56,785 nt of DNA from Bacteroidota bacterium (GTDB taxonomy: Bacteria > Bacteroidota > Bacteroidia > Chitinophagales > Chitinophagaceae). Every line of letters starts with the position of its first letter. The first letter of the stretch is position 1. The translations under genes and the position numbers were made by a program. Below the pieces are notes generated by a model. That model did no database searches and was not told the DNA's origin. It saw only the letters and a list, made by a program, of their open reading frames with translations. This document shows positions 18,329 to 27,201 of this stretch, in pieces. The stretch lies in the NCBI GenBank assembly GCA_018267875.1, contig JAFDXP010000089.1, forward strand, positions 1 through 56,785. The letters run 5' to 3'.

Positions 18329-18739
18329 ATGGTAACGAAAAAATCAATAACAAATCTTAGTTACGAAATTACTGGCTGCGCTATTAAAGTTCATAAAGCA
18401 CTTGGACCAGGTTTATTAGAAAGTGTTTATGAAAAATGCTTAAAGTATGAATTAGAAAAACAAGGTTATCAAGTAAAACAGCAGTTAATAATTCCTGTTA
18501 CGTATGATAATTTGGAAATGGATGTTGATTTACGATTGGATTTATTGGTTAATGATTTGATTGTAGTGGAGTTGAAAGCTGTTGAAAATATCCTTCCGGT
18601 TCACGAAGCTCAAATAATAACTTATATGAAATTACTTAAAAAACCTCAAGGGTTATTAATTAACTTTTACACTGATAATATCACCAAAACATTGAAGCCA
18701 TTTGTGAATGAATTCTTCAGAGAATTACCAGATGAATAA
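18329..18739 (+). CDS. GxxExxY family protein (PDDEXK-fold nuclease candidate)
   Basis: A 136-residue protein of the GxxExxY family (PDDEXK_3). The name-giving motif is GLLESVY (Gly28, Glu31, Tyr34). The nuclease-like core is DLLVNDLIVVELK: Asp71, Glu81, Lys83, followed by His92, Gln95 and Tyr99, so the catalytic residues of a PD-(D/E)xK nuclease appear intact. No function is established for the family. It is embedded in an array of 11 near-identical palindromes, four before and seven after, and begins 15 bp after a truncated unit. That arrangement suggests the protein and the repeats belong together, for example in repeat mobilisation or processing (inference). Confidence 0.9.
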   Translation: MVTKKSITNLSYEITGCAIKVHKALGPGLLESVYEKCLKYELEKQGYQVKQQLIIPVTYDNLEMDVDLRLDLLVNDLIVVELKAVENILPVHEAQIITYMKLLKKPQGLLINFYTDNITKTLKPFVNEFFRELPDE

Positions 18740-18748
18740 AAATCATAA

Positions 18749-19234
18749 ACCATTAAGGCATTATGAATAGTTAAGTACTTTTTTAATTTTCTAAACTTCT
18801 TAATGGTTCAAATAAAAATAACCACTAAGGAATTAAGAGTAGTTAAGATTCTTTCTTAATTTCCTAAACTTATTAATGGTTCAAATAAAAATAACCATTA
18901 AGGAATTAAGATTAGTTAAGTACTTTCTTACTTTCCTAAACTTATTAATGGTTCAAATAAAAATAACCATTAAGGAATTAAGATTAGTTAAGTACTTTCT
19001 TAATTTCCTAAACTTCTTAATGGTAAAAAATTGAATCATTAAGGAATTATGAGTAGTTAAGATTCTTTCTTAATTTCCTAAACTTCTTAATGGTAAAAAA
19101 TAGAACCACTAAGGAATTAAGTGTAGTTAAGATTCTTTCTTAATTTCCTAAACTTCTTAATGGTAAAAAATTGAATCATTAAGGAATTATGAGTAGTTAA
19201 GATTCTTTCTTAATTTCCTAAACGTCTTAATGGT
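18749..19234. repeat. Palindromic repeat array, right block (7 units)
   Basis: Seven units at 18749-18807, 18821-18880, 18894-18952, 18966-19024, 19035-19094, 19105-19164 and 19175-19234. They are 59-60 bp, with the same ends as the left block (ACCATTAAGG or ATCATTAAGG ... CTTAATGGT). The first three gaps are TCAAATAAAAATA, the last three AAAAAATTGA or AAAAAATAGA. The later four-unit stretch alternates two subtypes, so it looks like tandem duplication of a two-unit block. The array begins 9 bp after the GxxExxY stop. Confidence 0.93.
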
Positions 19235-19477
19235 TCAAAATTAGAAACAAGACTTATAGTTGAAAATTTAGTAACGAATAAGATATGGGCTAAATTCTTA
19301 TAGTAAAGATACTATTTATATATAATGATTTATGGGTTTTTATTAAAAATTCAACAAGTTGATACTGAATTATAAGAATGTTTTTAAAAAATATACCCTT
19401 ATGCCCCATCCATTTTCTACTTTTTGTTTGTCTTAGGCATCGTAATCAAAAATACATTCTTAAAGATCAGTTTATTT

Positions 19478-20605
19478 ATGACAAAAAAATTAGTAACAGC
19501 TCTTGCCCTGTCTTTATTTACAGGTATTGCAAATGCCCAATCAACCAACCCAGCCCCTTATTGCGATGGTTCTTTTGATGATGCAAACGGTTTTCCGGTT
19601 TCAGATGCCATCAAGTCAGTTACTTTAGGCACTTTGACTAATAATTCTGGTGGGCAATATGCTTATCCACACTATGTGTTTTATAATAATCTCACGGTGC
19701 CAACGCTTTCAAAAAATACCCCATTATCTATGAGTATTACCTTTGAAGTGCATGGTGGTGCTGGGTATGGTGTTTGGATTGATTTGAACCAAAACAATAT
19801 TTTTGAAGCCAGCGAAAAAGTTGCCGGTACAAATGCTACTACTTGGTTAAATATAAGCAACAACACCGTTGTCACACCTTCATTTACAATTCCTTCTTCT
19901 GCGCTAAATGGAAACACTCGGATGCGTGTACGAATTGTAGAAGATGATAATTATACACAAACTTATGGTGCTGCTATTCTTCCTTGCAATGCAAGCACAT
20001 CTGCAAATGACATTATGGATTGGGGTGAAACCGAAGATTATGTGGTAAATATTTCGGGCGGTTCAACCGGAACCAAACCTACGGCTGCTTTTACAGCAAA
20101 TGTTGTTACAGGAAAAGTAAATAACACAGCTATCACTTTCACTGATAACAGCACCAATACTCCTACAAATAGATCTTGGACTTTTACACCTAATACAGTA
20201 AGCTACCAAAACAGTACATCTGCAACGTCTGCTAATCCTATTGTGAAGTTTACAAGCGTAGGAACATACTCTGTAAAATTAGTAGTAAGCAATGCTGCCG
20301 GAACAGATTCTATTGTAAAATCAAATTACATTACTATCACCAATAATTCAACTGCAGTGAGCAATATTGATGCAACCGCTCAGATAGCATTGTATCCAAA
20401 TCCTGCAAAAACAATCGTTCAAATTTCTGAAACATTTAAAGGTGGAAACTTAATATTGACTGATTTAGTTGGTAAAGTATGTCTTAAATCAGATACAATA
20501 ACAACTTCAATCCTTGATGTTTCCTCACTTCAAAACGGAATATATATTATTACAATCTTGCAAGATGGTCAACGCTTTTCAGGAAAATTAGTTGTAGCTC
20601 GATAG
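19478..20605 (+). CDS. Secreted GEVED/PKD protein with type IX sorting domain
   Basis: A 375-residue secreted protein from the ATG at 19478, which starts a signal peptide ending IANAQ. A GEVED-like domain (about 20-190) includes GYGVWIDLNQNNIFEASEK and DWGETEDYVV. A PKD domain follows (about 200-285; PTAAFTANVV, GTYSVKLVVSNAAGTDS). The last 75 residues are a Por/T9SS type A sorting domain: YPNPAKTIVQIS, LTDLVGKV, LQNGIYIITI and a basic end. It is likely cell-surface attached or released by type IX secretion. A terminator follows at 20680. Confidence 0.88.
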   Translation: MTKKLVTALALSLFTGIANAQSTNPAPYCDGSFDDANGFPVSDAIKSVTLGTLTNNSGGQYAYPHYVFYNNLTVPTLSKNTPLSMSITFEVHGGAGYGVWIDLNQNNIFEASEKVAGTNATTWLNISNNTVVTPSFTIPSSALNGNTRMRVRIVEDDNYTQTYGAAILPCNASTSANDIMDWGETEDYVVNISGGSTGTKPTAAFTANVVTGKVNNTAITFTDNSTNTPTNRSWTFTPNTVSYQNSTSATSANPIVKFTSVGTYSVKLVVSNAAGTDSIVKSNYITITNNSTAVSNIDATAQIALYPNPAKTIVQISETFKGGNLILTDLVGKVCLKSDTITTSILDVSSLQNGIYIITILQDGQRFSGKLVVAR

Positions 20606-20679
20606 AGTGGACTCTCTTTTTCTTACAAAAGTTACGCTTGAAAACGGACAAAATACCCCCTTGAAAACCCCATCTCTTT

Positions 20680-20712
20680 AAAAATCCAATCCTTTGTGGT
20701 TGGATTTTTCTA
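20680..20712 (+). terminator. Intrinsic terminator
   Basis: AAAAATCCAA (20680-20689) and TTGGATTTTT (20700-20709) form a perfect 10-bp stem with a 10-base loop; the T-run is part of the 3' arm. Confidence 0.85.
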
Positions 20713-20840
20713 TTTTACACCAAGTAAAAAATATGGTAGGGTAGTGGAAAAGACAAAGTATTATTTTTGTGTGAAGTTAAATAGTAGAACCCGAATATTT
20801 TAAGTACGATATTTTATAGTTTTTTAGCATTCACAAAATA

Positions 20841-22631
20841 ATGACCCCTAAGCAAAGAATTTGTACATTTTTGATAGCTACTTTATGCACGCATGTTGCA
20901 TTTGGACAAAATATTAATGGCTTCAAAATAACAGTTGGTTTAGATGCACCGGCGTATATCATCTTTAATGGTGAGATAAAATCTTTTGAATTCAATAGTA
21001 AAGATGCTGCTAAATATTTTAGTGTAAACAGGCGACAAGCAAACACGGTAAGCCTTGGTTATAACCGCACAGCAGGCTCAGATATTAGCCCGCAAGAAGC
21101 TATTGTGATAGAGGGAAAGCGAACACATATTTTTCGAATCGTAGTTGACCCTAAATATGATATCAATAAGGATCATCAACTTGTCTATGATTACTCAGAC
21201 CTTAAAGAACTTAGAAACCTGATTAGTGCCAGTAAGCAATCTGGTAAAGCTGTAGATGAATTGCTTAAACAACGAGAGGACAGTATTCGTAAAGTATCCA
21301 TAGCCAACAACGAGCAACGTGAAAAAGAAGTAGAAAAAAGACGAAAAGAAGCGGCAGAACAAGCTCAACAAGAAAAGGAACAAAAACGAAAGGATGAAGC
21401 AGCCTTAGTACAAGCCAAAGCAGATCAAAAAAAGTTAGATCAAGAAAGGAAGGCAGCAGAAAAATCAGCAGCAGCAGAACGTGAGCGAATAGCTAAAGAT
21501 GAAGCCGCAAAGAAAAAGCAAGAAGCGGCAGAAAAAACACAACGCGAAAAAGAAGAACAAGCAGCCCAAATCAAAAAACAAGAAGAAATTGTATTGGCGG
21601 CTAAAAAGAAAAGAGAATTAGATAGCATTGCCGCTGATAACATACAAAAAGAAGCAGCTAAAAAAGCTGAACTCAAAAAAATAAAGGATGAAGCTGAGCG
21701 TAAGCGTCAAGAAGAAATAGCACAAAAAGCCGTAGATGATGCCCGAAAAAAACAAATAGAAGCAGAACAACAAGAACAAGCTCGGATAGCCGCTCAGCAG
21801 AAAGCAGCAGCAGAAAAAGAACGATTACTACAAGCCCAACGTGAAAAGGATCAAAAACGTAAGGAAGAACAAGAAAAGAAAAATCAAGAACTACTGGAAC
21901 AAAAAAGAATAGCAGAAGAAAAGAAAAAGGCTGAGCATGAAGCAGCCGTTGTGCGTTTGCAACAATTAGAGGAAGAAAGAAAAAAGCGAGAAGCTGAAAA
22001 ACCCTATACTGCTCAAGGAATATGGGAAAGATATGTCAGCAAGGGAATCAACCTATATGATATACCGCCTGAGCAAATGCAGTTTAACAATGGCGACTTT
22101 TATTTTACATCTGATACGATGCAAAATTATCAAAACAGTATGGAGTTGATGAACCAAAAATCTTCACCATTACATCTTCAGTCAAATACGGTAAAGGGTG
22201 TTTCTGCTATATTGGACGAAGTGGTTTTTAAAAATGGCTTTGTTTATTTCGTGATGACGGTGAACAACCAAAGCAAAGAAGACTTTTTGCAAGGGGTGAT
22301 GAATATGCATTGGTATGATAAGGATAACAATTCAAAAAAATGGCTCTTCTGTAGTTACTATACTTTTGTAAGCGGGTTTAATATTGTAAAACCGGGAGAA
22401 CAAACTCGAACTGTCTTTGTTTCAAGAGAGGCACTGATAAATGAAAGCGATAAGTTGGTGCTATTTATCAAAGATCGCCGTTGGACTGGCAACGATCAGC
22501 TAAGCATAATTATTCCAGGCAGTGAATATCCAGGTGTTTGGAAAAATAAAACATCCACAACTTCCGAAGAAGGAAATATAAAAGAGAATAAAAAATCAAA
22601 AAGAAAACGGAAACATGAAGCGGATCAATAG
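20841..22631 (+). CDS. Secreted coiled-coil protein, possible TraN-like ends
   Basis: A 596-residue protein with a signal peptide (cleaved near VAFGQ), a strand-rich N-terminal domain (about 22-125), a long highly charged Glu/Lys/Ala/Gln coiled coil (about 140-395) and a C-terminal strand-rich domain (about 400-570) with a basic tail. The N- and C-terminal parts faintly resemble the halves of conjugative-transposon TraN (DUF4138), as if a coiled coil had been inserted, but this is weak. It overlaps the start of the lytic transglycosylase gene by 17 bp, so the two are surely co-translated. No other conjugation genes are nearby. Confidence 0.7.
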   Translation: MTPKQRICTFLIATLCTHVAFGQNINGFKITVGLDAPAYIIFNGEIKSFEFNSKDAAKYFSVNRRQANTVSLGYNRTAGSDISPQEAIVIEGKRTHIFRIVVDPKYDINKDHQLVYDYSDLKELRNLISASKQSGKAVDELLKQREDSIRKVSIANNEQREKEVEKRRKEAAEQAQQEKEQKRKDEAALVQAKADQKKLDQERKAAEKSAAAERERIAKDEAAKKKQEAAEKTQREKEEQAAQIKKQEEIVLAAKKKRELDSIAADNIQKEAAKKAELKKIKDEAERKRQEEIAQKAVDDARKKQIEAEQQEQARIAAQQKAAAEKERLLQAQREKDQKRKEEQEKKNQELLEQKRIAEEKKKAEHEAAVVRLQQLEEERKKREAEKPYTAQGIWERYVSKGINLYDIPPEQMQFNNGDFYFTSDTMQNYQNSMELMNQKSSPLHLQSNTVKGVSAILDEVVFKNGFVYFVMTVNNQSKEDFLQGVMNMHWYDKDNNSKKWLFCSYYTFVSGFNIVKPGEQTRTVFVSREALINESDKLVLFIKDRRWTGNDQLSIIIPGSEYPGVWKNKTSTTSEEGNIKENKKSKRKRKHEADQ

Positions 22632-23685
22632 AGTAATCATCAGCCTCTCTCTCTTTTTACTGTTTCCTTTCACATCTTATTGTGGACATGTTGTAGAGTT
22701 TTGTGGCGAGCAAATTCCAATGGATAACGATTTTGTGGCTAATCGCCTGATGAATGTGATACGAAAGCAAATTCCTAATGTAAACCTTCCTGAACTCAGA
22801 GCAAGAGCCAGATTATATTTTCCTTTAGTTGAAAGCTACTTAAAAAAGGCAGGGCTTCCATTAGACTTAAAATATGTAGCCATTGTAGAAAGTGGGTTTT
22901 TATCAAATGCACAATCGCGTGTGGGTGCTCGTGGCTTTTGGCAAATTATGCCACTTACTGCTCAAGGGTATGGAATGATTATTGGTAATCCGATTGATGA
23001 ACGAGATGACATTCACAAATCAACTTCAGTTGCCTGCAAATTGCTACGGGATAATTATGATTATATAAAAAAGAATGCTAAAGTTGCCTCTTGGGTGCTT
23101 ACTTGTGCCGCATATAATTTTGGAATTGGAAATATCGCAAAGCGGGTTCATGCACAAGGAACTGATTATTTTTCTATGCAGCTTAATGATGAAACTGCTG
23201 TTTATGTTTATAAAATAATTGCTGTCAAGCAGTTGTTTGAATATCCGGAATTATACCTGTCTAAGTTTGGATATAATGTGTTTTCCAGCTCAAGTAAACG
23301 TCGGGGTGATGGTAGTTTTTCAGGAAATGATGACGATGCAGTTTTTCATTCGGTAGGTTTAAGTAAAGATAAAAAGAGAAAACCAACAGATACCACATTT
23401 TATGTCTCTGCGCATATCAAGCCCGATAAAAAATTTGAAGAAGGAGATTTTGTCAATATTATTTTAGATGAAGACATGAAAACTTCGAAAGGTGTAGTGT
23501 ATAAAGGTTCTTCTATTGCTCCTTTAGGTTGGGTTGTGGACGATCGTATTGTCGTTGATTTAGGTTATGGAACTGATGTTTTGCTGTATGATGTTGATAT
23601 GAATAGAGGTGTTGCGCTTTCGACTGTTCAGGTAAAAGGGAAAAAAGGAATTCCGGTTTTACTGAAGGTCGTAGTGCCTATTTAG
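22615..23685 (+). CDS. Lytic transglycosylase (SLT/MltD type) with extra C-terminal domain
   Basis: A 356-residue exported enzyme with a signal peptide (cleaved near residue 22) and an SLT domain at about 60-210. Catalytic Glu92 lies in VAIVESGF, followed by SRVGARGFWQIMPLTAQGYG and AAYNFGIGN. It should cut peptidoglycan glycan strands to anhydro-muropeptides. Instead of LysM repeats it has a C-terminal strand-rich domain (about 265-356; VNIILDEDM, VYKGSSI) reminiscent of the TraM C-terminal domain. The start overlaps the coiled-coil gene by 17 bp. A wall-remodelling pair is likely. Confidence 0.85.
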   Translation: MKRINRVIISLSLFLLFPFTSYCGHVVEFCGEQIPMDNDFVANRLMNVIRKQIPNVNLPELRARARLYFPLVESYLKKAGLPLDLKYVAIVESGFLSNAQSRVGARGFWQIMPLTAQGYGMIIGNPIDERDDIHKSTSVACKLLRDNYDYIKKNAKVASWVLTCAAYNFGIGNIAKRVHAQGTDYFSMQLNDETAVYVYKIIAVKQLFEYPELYLSKFGYNVFSSSSKRRGDGSFSGNDDDAVFHSVGLSKDKKRKPTDTTFYVSAHIKPDKKFEEGDFVNIILDEDMKTSKGVVYKGSSIAPLGWVVDDRIVVDLGYGTDVLLYDVDMNRGVALSTVQVKGKKGIPVLLKVVVPI

Positions 23686-23750
23686 TTGGCCAAGTAAATT
23701 ATCAATATTGAGCATTCTGTTCAATGAGTCTTCTATGAACTATTAAGCAA

Positions 23751-23779
23751 ATAACCTCCCGAATGATTCAGGAGGTTAT
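23751..23779. terminator. Hairpin between convergent genes
   Basis: ATAACCTCC (23751-23759) and GGAGGTTAT (23771-23779) form a perfect 9-bp stem with an 11-base loop between the convergent transglycosylase and TonB-receptor genes. No T-run is adjacent on either strand. Confidence 0.6.
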
Positions 23780-23809
23780 AACGGGGTTGAAAGTTGACAA
23801 AGGCAAAGT

Positions 23810-25828
23810 TTATCTTAATTTCCATCGCATTCCGGCATACACATTCACACCCATGATTGGTCCCCAAGTCATTGATGCGTCGAACGTTTTTCCATAAGGG
23901 TTTTGCGCCCCCATGACCGGATGGTGCATCATGTAATTTGTAAGATTTTCACCACCGAGATACAACTCAAGATTTTCTTTCCAAGATTTGCTGAGTTGAG
24001 CATTCAACATCACAAAGTCAGGCGAGTTGGATTCAGGCATGATCGTAGTTCCATTCTTTCCCCACATGGATGGAACTCGTTTGGTGCCTACCCATTGTAC
24101 GGTAACGTCAAAACGCCATTTGTTGCGGGTTTCATAGGCCAAATTTGCAAATGCTCGATGAGCAGCAACTAAAGGCTTTTCTTTTAATTCCCCACTATAA
24201 GTTGTTCTTACATCATACCAACGATAGGCTAAACGAAGGTCTAAATTGTGCAATAATTCATAATCAAACTGTCCTTGTAAACTATTGGCAAACGATAAGC
24301 CTGAAAGGTTGTAAAACCGCACTGAACCGGGGTCTTCAACATCTACAACTATCTGGTTATTGAAATGGGTGTAATAATAATCAACCCCAAAACTACCGTC
24401 TCTATAGTCTAATTGAAATTTCTGAGTCAGATTAATACCCATATTCCAAGCAACTTCTGGATTTAATCCATAAGCTTTTCCTGTTTCAGTTGTTTGAATA
24501 ATAAAGGCTCGATTACTGGCCATATAGCCCATGTTTTCGGCAAAAATGTTGGCTGTTCTTTGTGCTCGACCTACTGATGCACGAATCACGGTGCGTGGAA
24601 ACGGTGCATAACGCAAATGTAATCGGGGGGTAACAAATGCACCGAAAATACTGTGATAATCAGCACGCAATCCACCAATCAGGTTCCAGTTTTTGCCATT
24701 GTAAGCATACTCTGCAAAAACACCGGGAACGGTTTCAATACGAGCATATTTTTGAGCAGCAAAACTTTCGTTATAGTGATCTATAAGCGTGCTGGCTCCT
24801 GCTTTCAAGGTATGATTGGTGTTACCAACATACGTTTGATAGATCAGGTTGGCATAAAAGCTGTTTTGAAGGGCATCGTAATTTCGACTGCCATACACGG
24901 CATCTTGTTGATGGTGTACTGCCGATAATTGCAGCCCTACACTGGTAGCTTTACGGGGTAATATTTTGCCAATTTTAGCCCAGCCTTCATATCGTTGCAT
25001 GTTGAGTTGAAATCCCCAAGGATTTCCGGCTATTTGCTCTGTACCTTTTTCGTAGTTCCATTGTCCGCCTATATTATTCACATACACGGCTTTTACACCT
25101 CCTTGCACTTCCCAATTTTTCGGTCCAAACCAAAACCAACGGTTAGCACCGATAAATTGTTTGTCGAGTGGTTGGTCTAAAAATCCATCATTATTTTCGT
25201 CTAATTTTAACCATTGCGATCGTCCATGCAAGAAGAGATTAGTGGATAGTTTGCTATTCAGTTTTTTGGTATAAACAGCATTTCCTTCTGTGCGTCCTTG
25301 TGAGCTTTGATAAAGGTTTAGTAACAGCTTTTCTTGTTTGTCGTCAAAGGGCTTTTTCCATTCAACATTGATTTGTCCAGCTACGCTTTCATAACCATTT
25401 ACCACACTGCCCGTGCCTTTACTCAATTGCATGCTTTCTATCCATGTACCAGGTGTAAATGTAAGCCCGGTAATAGCAACAAGACCACGAGTATCTGGTA
25501 TGTTTTCACGTGTTATAGAGGTATAGGCACCCGCCAATCCCAGCATTTGTATTTGTTTATATCCTGTTACGGCATCGGTAAAGGCAATATCTACGCTGGG
25601 GGTTGTTTCAAAGCTTTCGCTGAGGTTGCAACATGCTGCTTTCAGTAATTCTCGTGTACCGATATTTTCCGTTTTAAGGGTGCTGATTGAGCTGATAGTT
25701 GTTGCTTTCTGTTTTTGTCGAATAATAACCTCGTCTAACTTGTGGTTTTTCAAACTGTCTTGTGCACAAGTAGAAGTATATACGAAAGCCAATACTGCCG
25801 TAGCCGGCAATAGCATGTATTTGTTCAT
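23810..25828 (-). CDS. TonB-dependent outer-membrane receptor, probable copper uptake
   Basis: A 672-residue receptor with a signal peptide (STCAQ), TonB-box-like LDEVIIRQ (about 32-39), plug domain (about 60-155, GSVVNGYESVAGQINV) and a 22-strand barrel to the C-terminal aromatic-basic end (MRWKLR). There is no N-terminal carboxypeptidase-like domain, unlike SusC. The plug has an unusual ACCNLSESFETTPSVD stretch with a Cys pair. It starts 11 bp after an HMA-domain gene and is third in the operon after a HYC_CC_PP gene, a context that points to copper or another soft metal. Substrate is inferred from neighbours. Confidence 0.87.
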   Translation of the reverse strand: MNKYMLLPATAVLAFVYTSTCAQDSLKNHKLDEVIIRQKQKATTISSISTLKTENIGTRELLKAACCNLSESFETTPSVDIAFTDAVTGYKQIQMLGLAGAYTSITRENIPDTRGLVAITGLTFTPGTWIESMQLSKGTGSVVNGYESVAGQINVEWKKPFDDKQEKLLLNLYQSSQGRTEGNAVYTKKLNSKLSTNLFLHGRSQWLKLDENNDGFLDQPLDKQFIGANRWFWFGPKNWEVQGGVKAVYVNNIGGQWNYEKGTEQIAGNPWGFQLNMQRYEGWAKIGKILPRKATSVGLQLSAVHHQQDAVYGSRNYDALQNSFYANLIYQTYVGNTNHTLKAGASTLIDHYNESFAAQKYARIETVPGVFAEYAYNGKNWNLIGGLRADYHSIFGAFVTPRLHLRYAPFPRTVIRASVGRAQRTANIFAENMGYMASNRAFIIQTTETGKAYGLNPEVAWNMGINLTQKFQLDYRDGSFGVDYYYTHFNNQIVVDVEDPGSVRFYNLSGLSFANSLQGQFDYELLHNLDLRLAYRWYDVRTTYSGELKEKPLVAAHRAFANLAYETRNKWRFDVTVQWVGTKRVPSMWGKNGTTIMPESNSPDFVMLNAQLSKSWKENLELYLGGENLTNYMMHHPVMGAQNPYGKTFDASMTWGPIMGVNVYAGMRWKLR

Positions 25829-25839
25829 AAGAAGTTAGA

Positions 25840-26181
25840 TTAGTGGCTACAAGTATTGGTTTTATAATGACAACAGTCGGGTAGATTGTTGTAATCCTTT
25901 TCGGCTGCTGTTGTAAAATCACTACTATGACCGGCTTTTGCTACACTTTGAGAAATAGTTTTCTCGTCTGTTTTGGAAGAACGATAGATAACGGTTAGCA
26001 TGTGTGTTGCCTCATTCCATTCAGCACGTTTTACGCCTTTTACATAAGCAGCTTCCTCAATGCGCTTTTTGCACATATTGCAGTTGCCATCTACTTTAAA
26101 ACTATCAGTTTTTATGTCGCTTTGTGCTAAAGCTGCGCTGCTTAATAAAGCAGAAAAGATGAAAATGATAATTGATTTCAT
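25840..26181 (-). CDS. Secreted HMA-domain metal-binding protein
   Basis: A 113-residue protein with a signal peptide ending LAQ and a heavy-metal-associated domain carrying CNMC (Cys34, Cys37). The usual HMA motif is MxCxxC; here it is GNCNMC. A second cluster at the C-terminus, DCCHY (103-105) and CSH (111-113), adds more soft-metal ligands. In the periplasm it would bind copper-like ions and hand them on. It lies 11 bp before the TonB receptor gene. Confidence 0.85.
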   Translation of the reverse strand: MKSIIIFIFSALLSSAALAQSDIKTDSFKVDGNCNMCKKRIEEAAYVKGVKRAEWNEATHMLTVIYRSSKTDEKTISQSVAKAGHSSDFTTAAEKDYNNLPDCCHYKTNTCSH

Positions 26182-26253
26182 TGTTCACAAAAAATTATTA
26201 CGATTAAAAGAAATGATGTCTGTTTTTGATTGTAAAAAGAATATCAAAAACGG

Positions 26254-26667
26254 CTAACCATAATAAGTGAACTGTGTGTGTAATTTATAAAGCGGAATAT
26301 TTTGCCAACGCCCGGGTGGCGCATTGGGTTGAATTGTATGATGAAAAACCGCTTTGGGGAAACAATCAAATGCAATACTGAAAAGATTGGGCGAGGCACT
26401 GGGTTCAAAAAAATCCTTTAGCAAATTGATTTTGACAAAGTCGGTAAGGTGCTGATCTTGTACAACTTTTGCTGCAATGACTTTGTCCTTACAGCAATCA
26501 TCGCTTTTTTGTTGTTCATTTTCACAAGCTTCATCTTCACATCCATCTGATTTGCTATTGACGCTCCATGATTCAAGATTGTTGCCACAGTAATGAACAT
26601 GAATCAGCACGCCGCTTGCAGCAAGCAAGTACAAAATCATGATCGGTATGACAAGAAATTTTTTCAT
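26254..26667 (-). CDS. HYC_CC_PP family protein
   Basis: A 137-residue membrane-anchored or secreted protein. All three signatures of the family are visible: HYC (25-27) right after the hydrophobic leader, CC (58-59) within an acidic cysteine-rich stretch that also has Cys43 and Cys48, and PP in NAPPGRW near the C-terminus. Members often sit beside TonB receptors and HMA proteins, as here; the cysteine and histidine content suggests metal binding. A perfect -7 box lies 15 bp upstream of the start. Confidence 0.85.
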   Translation of the reverse strand: MKKFLVIPIMILYLLAASGVLIHVHYCGNNLESWSVNSKSDGCEDEACENEQQKSDDCCKDKVIAAKVVQDQHLTDFVKINLLKDFFEPSASPNLFSIAFDCFPKAVFHHTIQPNAPPGRWQNIPLYKLHTQFTYYG

Positions 26668-26681
26668 TACAAATCTGAGTG

Positions 26682-26689
26682 CAAAGGTA
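26682..26689 (-). promoter_or_regulatory. -7 promoter box of the copper operon
   Basis: TACCTTTG on the minus strand matches TAnnTTTG exactly. It lies 15 bp upstream of the HYC_CC_PP start, giving a very short leader. No clear -33 element is seen. Confidence 0.6.
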
Positions 26690-26802
26690 CGAAAATTAAT
26701 TGAAACAGTTGCCGTATGGTGAATGGCTTAGGATTGCATGAATTAACTATCTTCCTGTAATTTTAATCGTTTGTCTTTTCTTTGTTCTTCAAACTTCATT
26801 TT

Positions 26803-27201
26803 ATGCACAACCCGTTTCAGGCAGGCGAAACAAAAAAATATTTTCACAAAGTGCAAGCAACAGACACAGCAACATTCAACAGCGGTGAAGTACATCCTGT
26901 TTATGCCACTTTTGCTTTGGCACGAGATGCGGAATGGAGTGGGCGACTATTTGTTTTGGAAATGAAAGATGAAGATGAAGAAGGTATTGGAACTGGTATT
27001 GATATTCGACACTTGTCGCCGGCTTTAGTGGGAGAAGAAGTGTGTTTTATTGCAACGTTAGTAGAAGTAAATAAAAACGAAGTTATAACTGATTTTGAAG
27101 CCAAATGTGGTACTCGCATAATTGCCAATGGACGACAATGGCAAAAGATTGTAAAGAAGCAAAAGTTAGAAACTTTATTTGAAAATTTGTTACAGAAGTG
27201 A
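26803..27201 (+). CDS. Hotdog-fold thioesterase
   Basis: A 132-residue hotdog-fold protein from the ATG at 26803; the earlier ATG at 26782 would add MFFKLHF, which does not fit. FNSGEVHPVYATFALARDAEW is followed by the long helix-like GTGIDIRHLSPALVGEEV and the strand VCFIATLVEVNKNEVITDFEAK. The pattern resembles fluoroacetyl-CoA thioesterase (FlK)-like proteins, in which Thr/His/Glu act. It probably hydrolyses an acyl-CoA in the cytoplasm; specificity is unknown. It stands alone. Confidence 0.7.
   Translation: MHNPFQAGETKKYFHKVQATDTATFNSGEVHPVYATFALARDAEWSGRLFVLEMKDEDEEGIGTGIDIRHLSPALVGEEVCFIATLVEVNKNEVITDFEAKCGTRIIANGRQWQKIVKKQKLETLFENLLQK

Noticed and set aside
18051-19234. CRISPR array
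   Set aside because: Repeats are 59-60 bp palindromes, longer than the 10-13 bp spacers, and the spacers are just two repeated AT-rich sequences. No cas gene is near.
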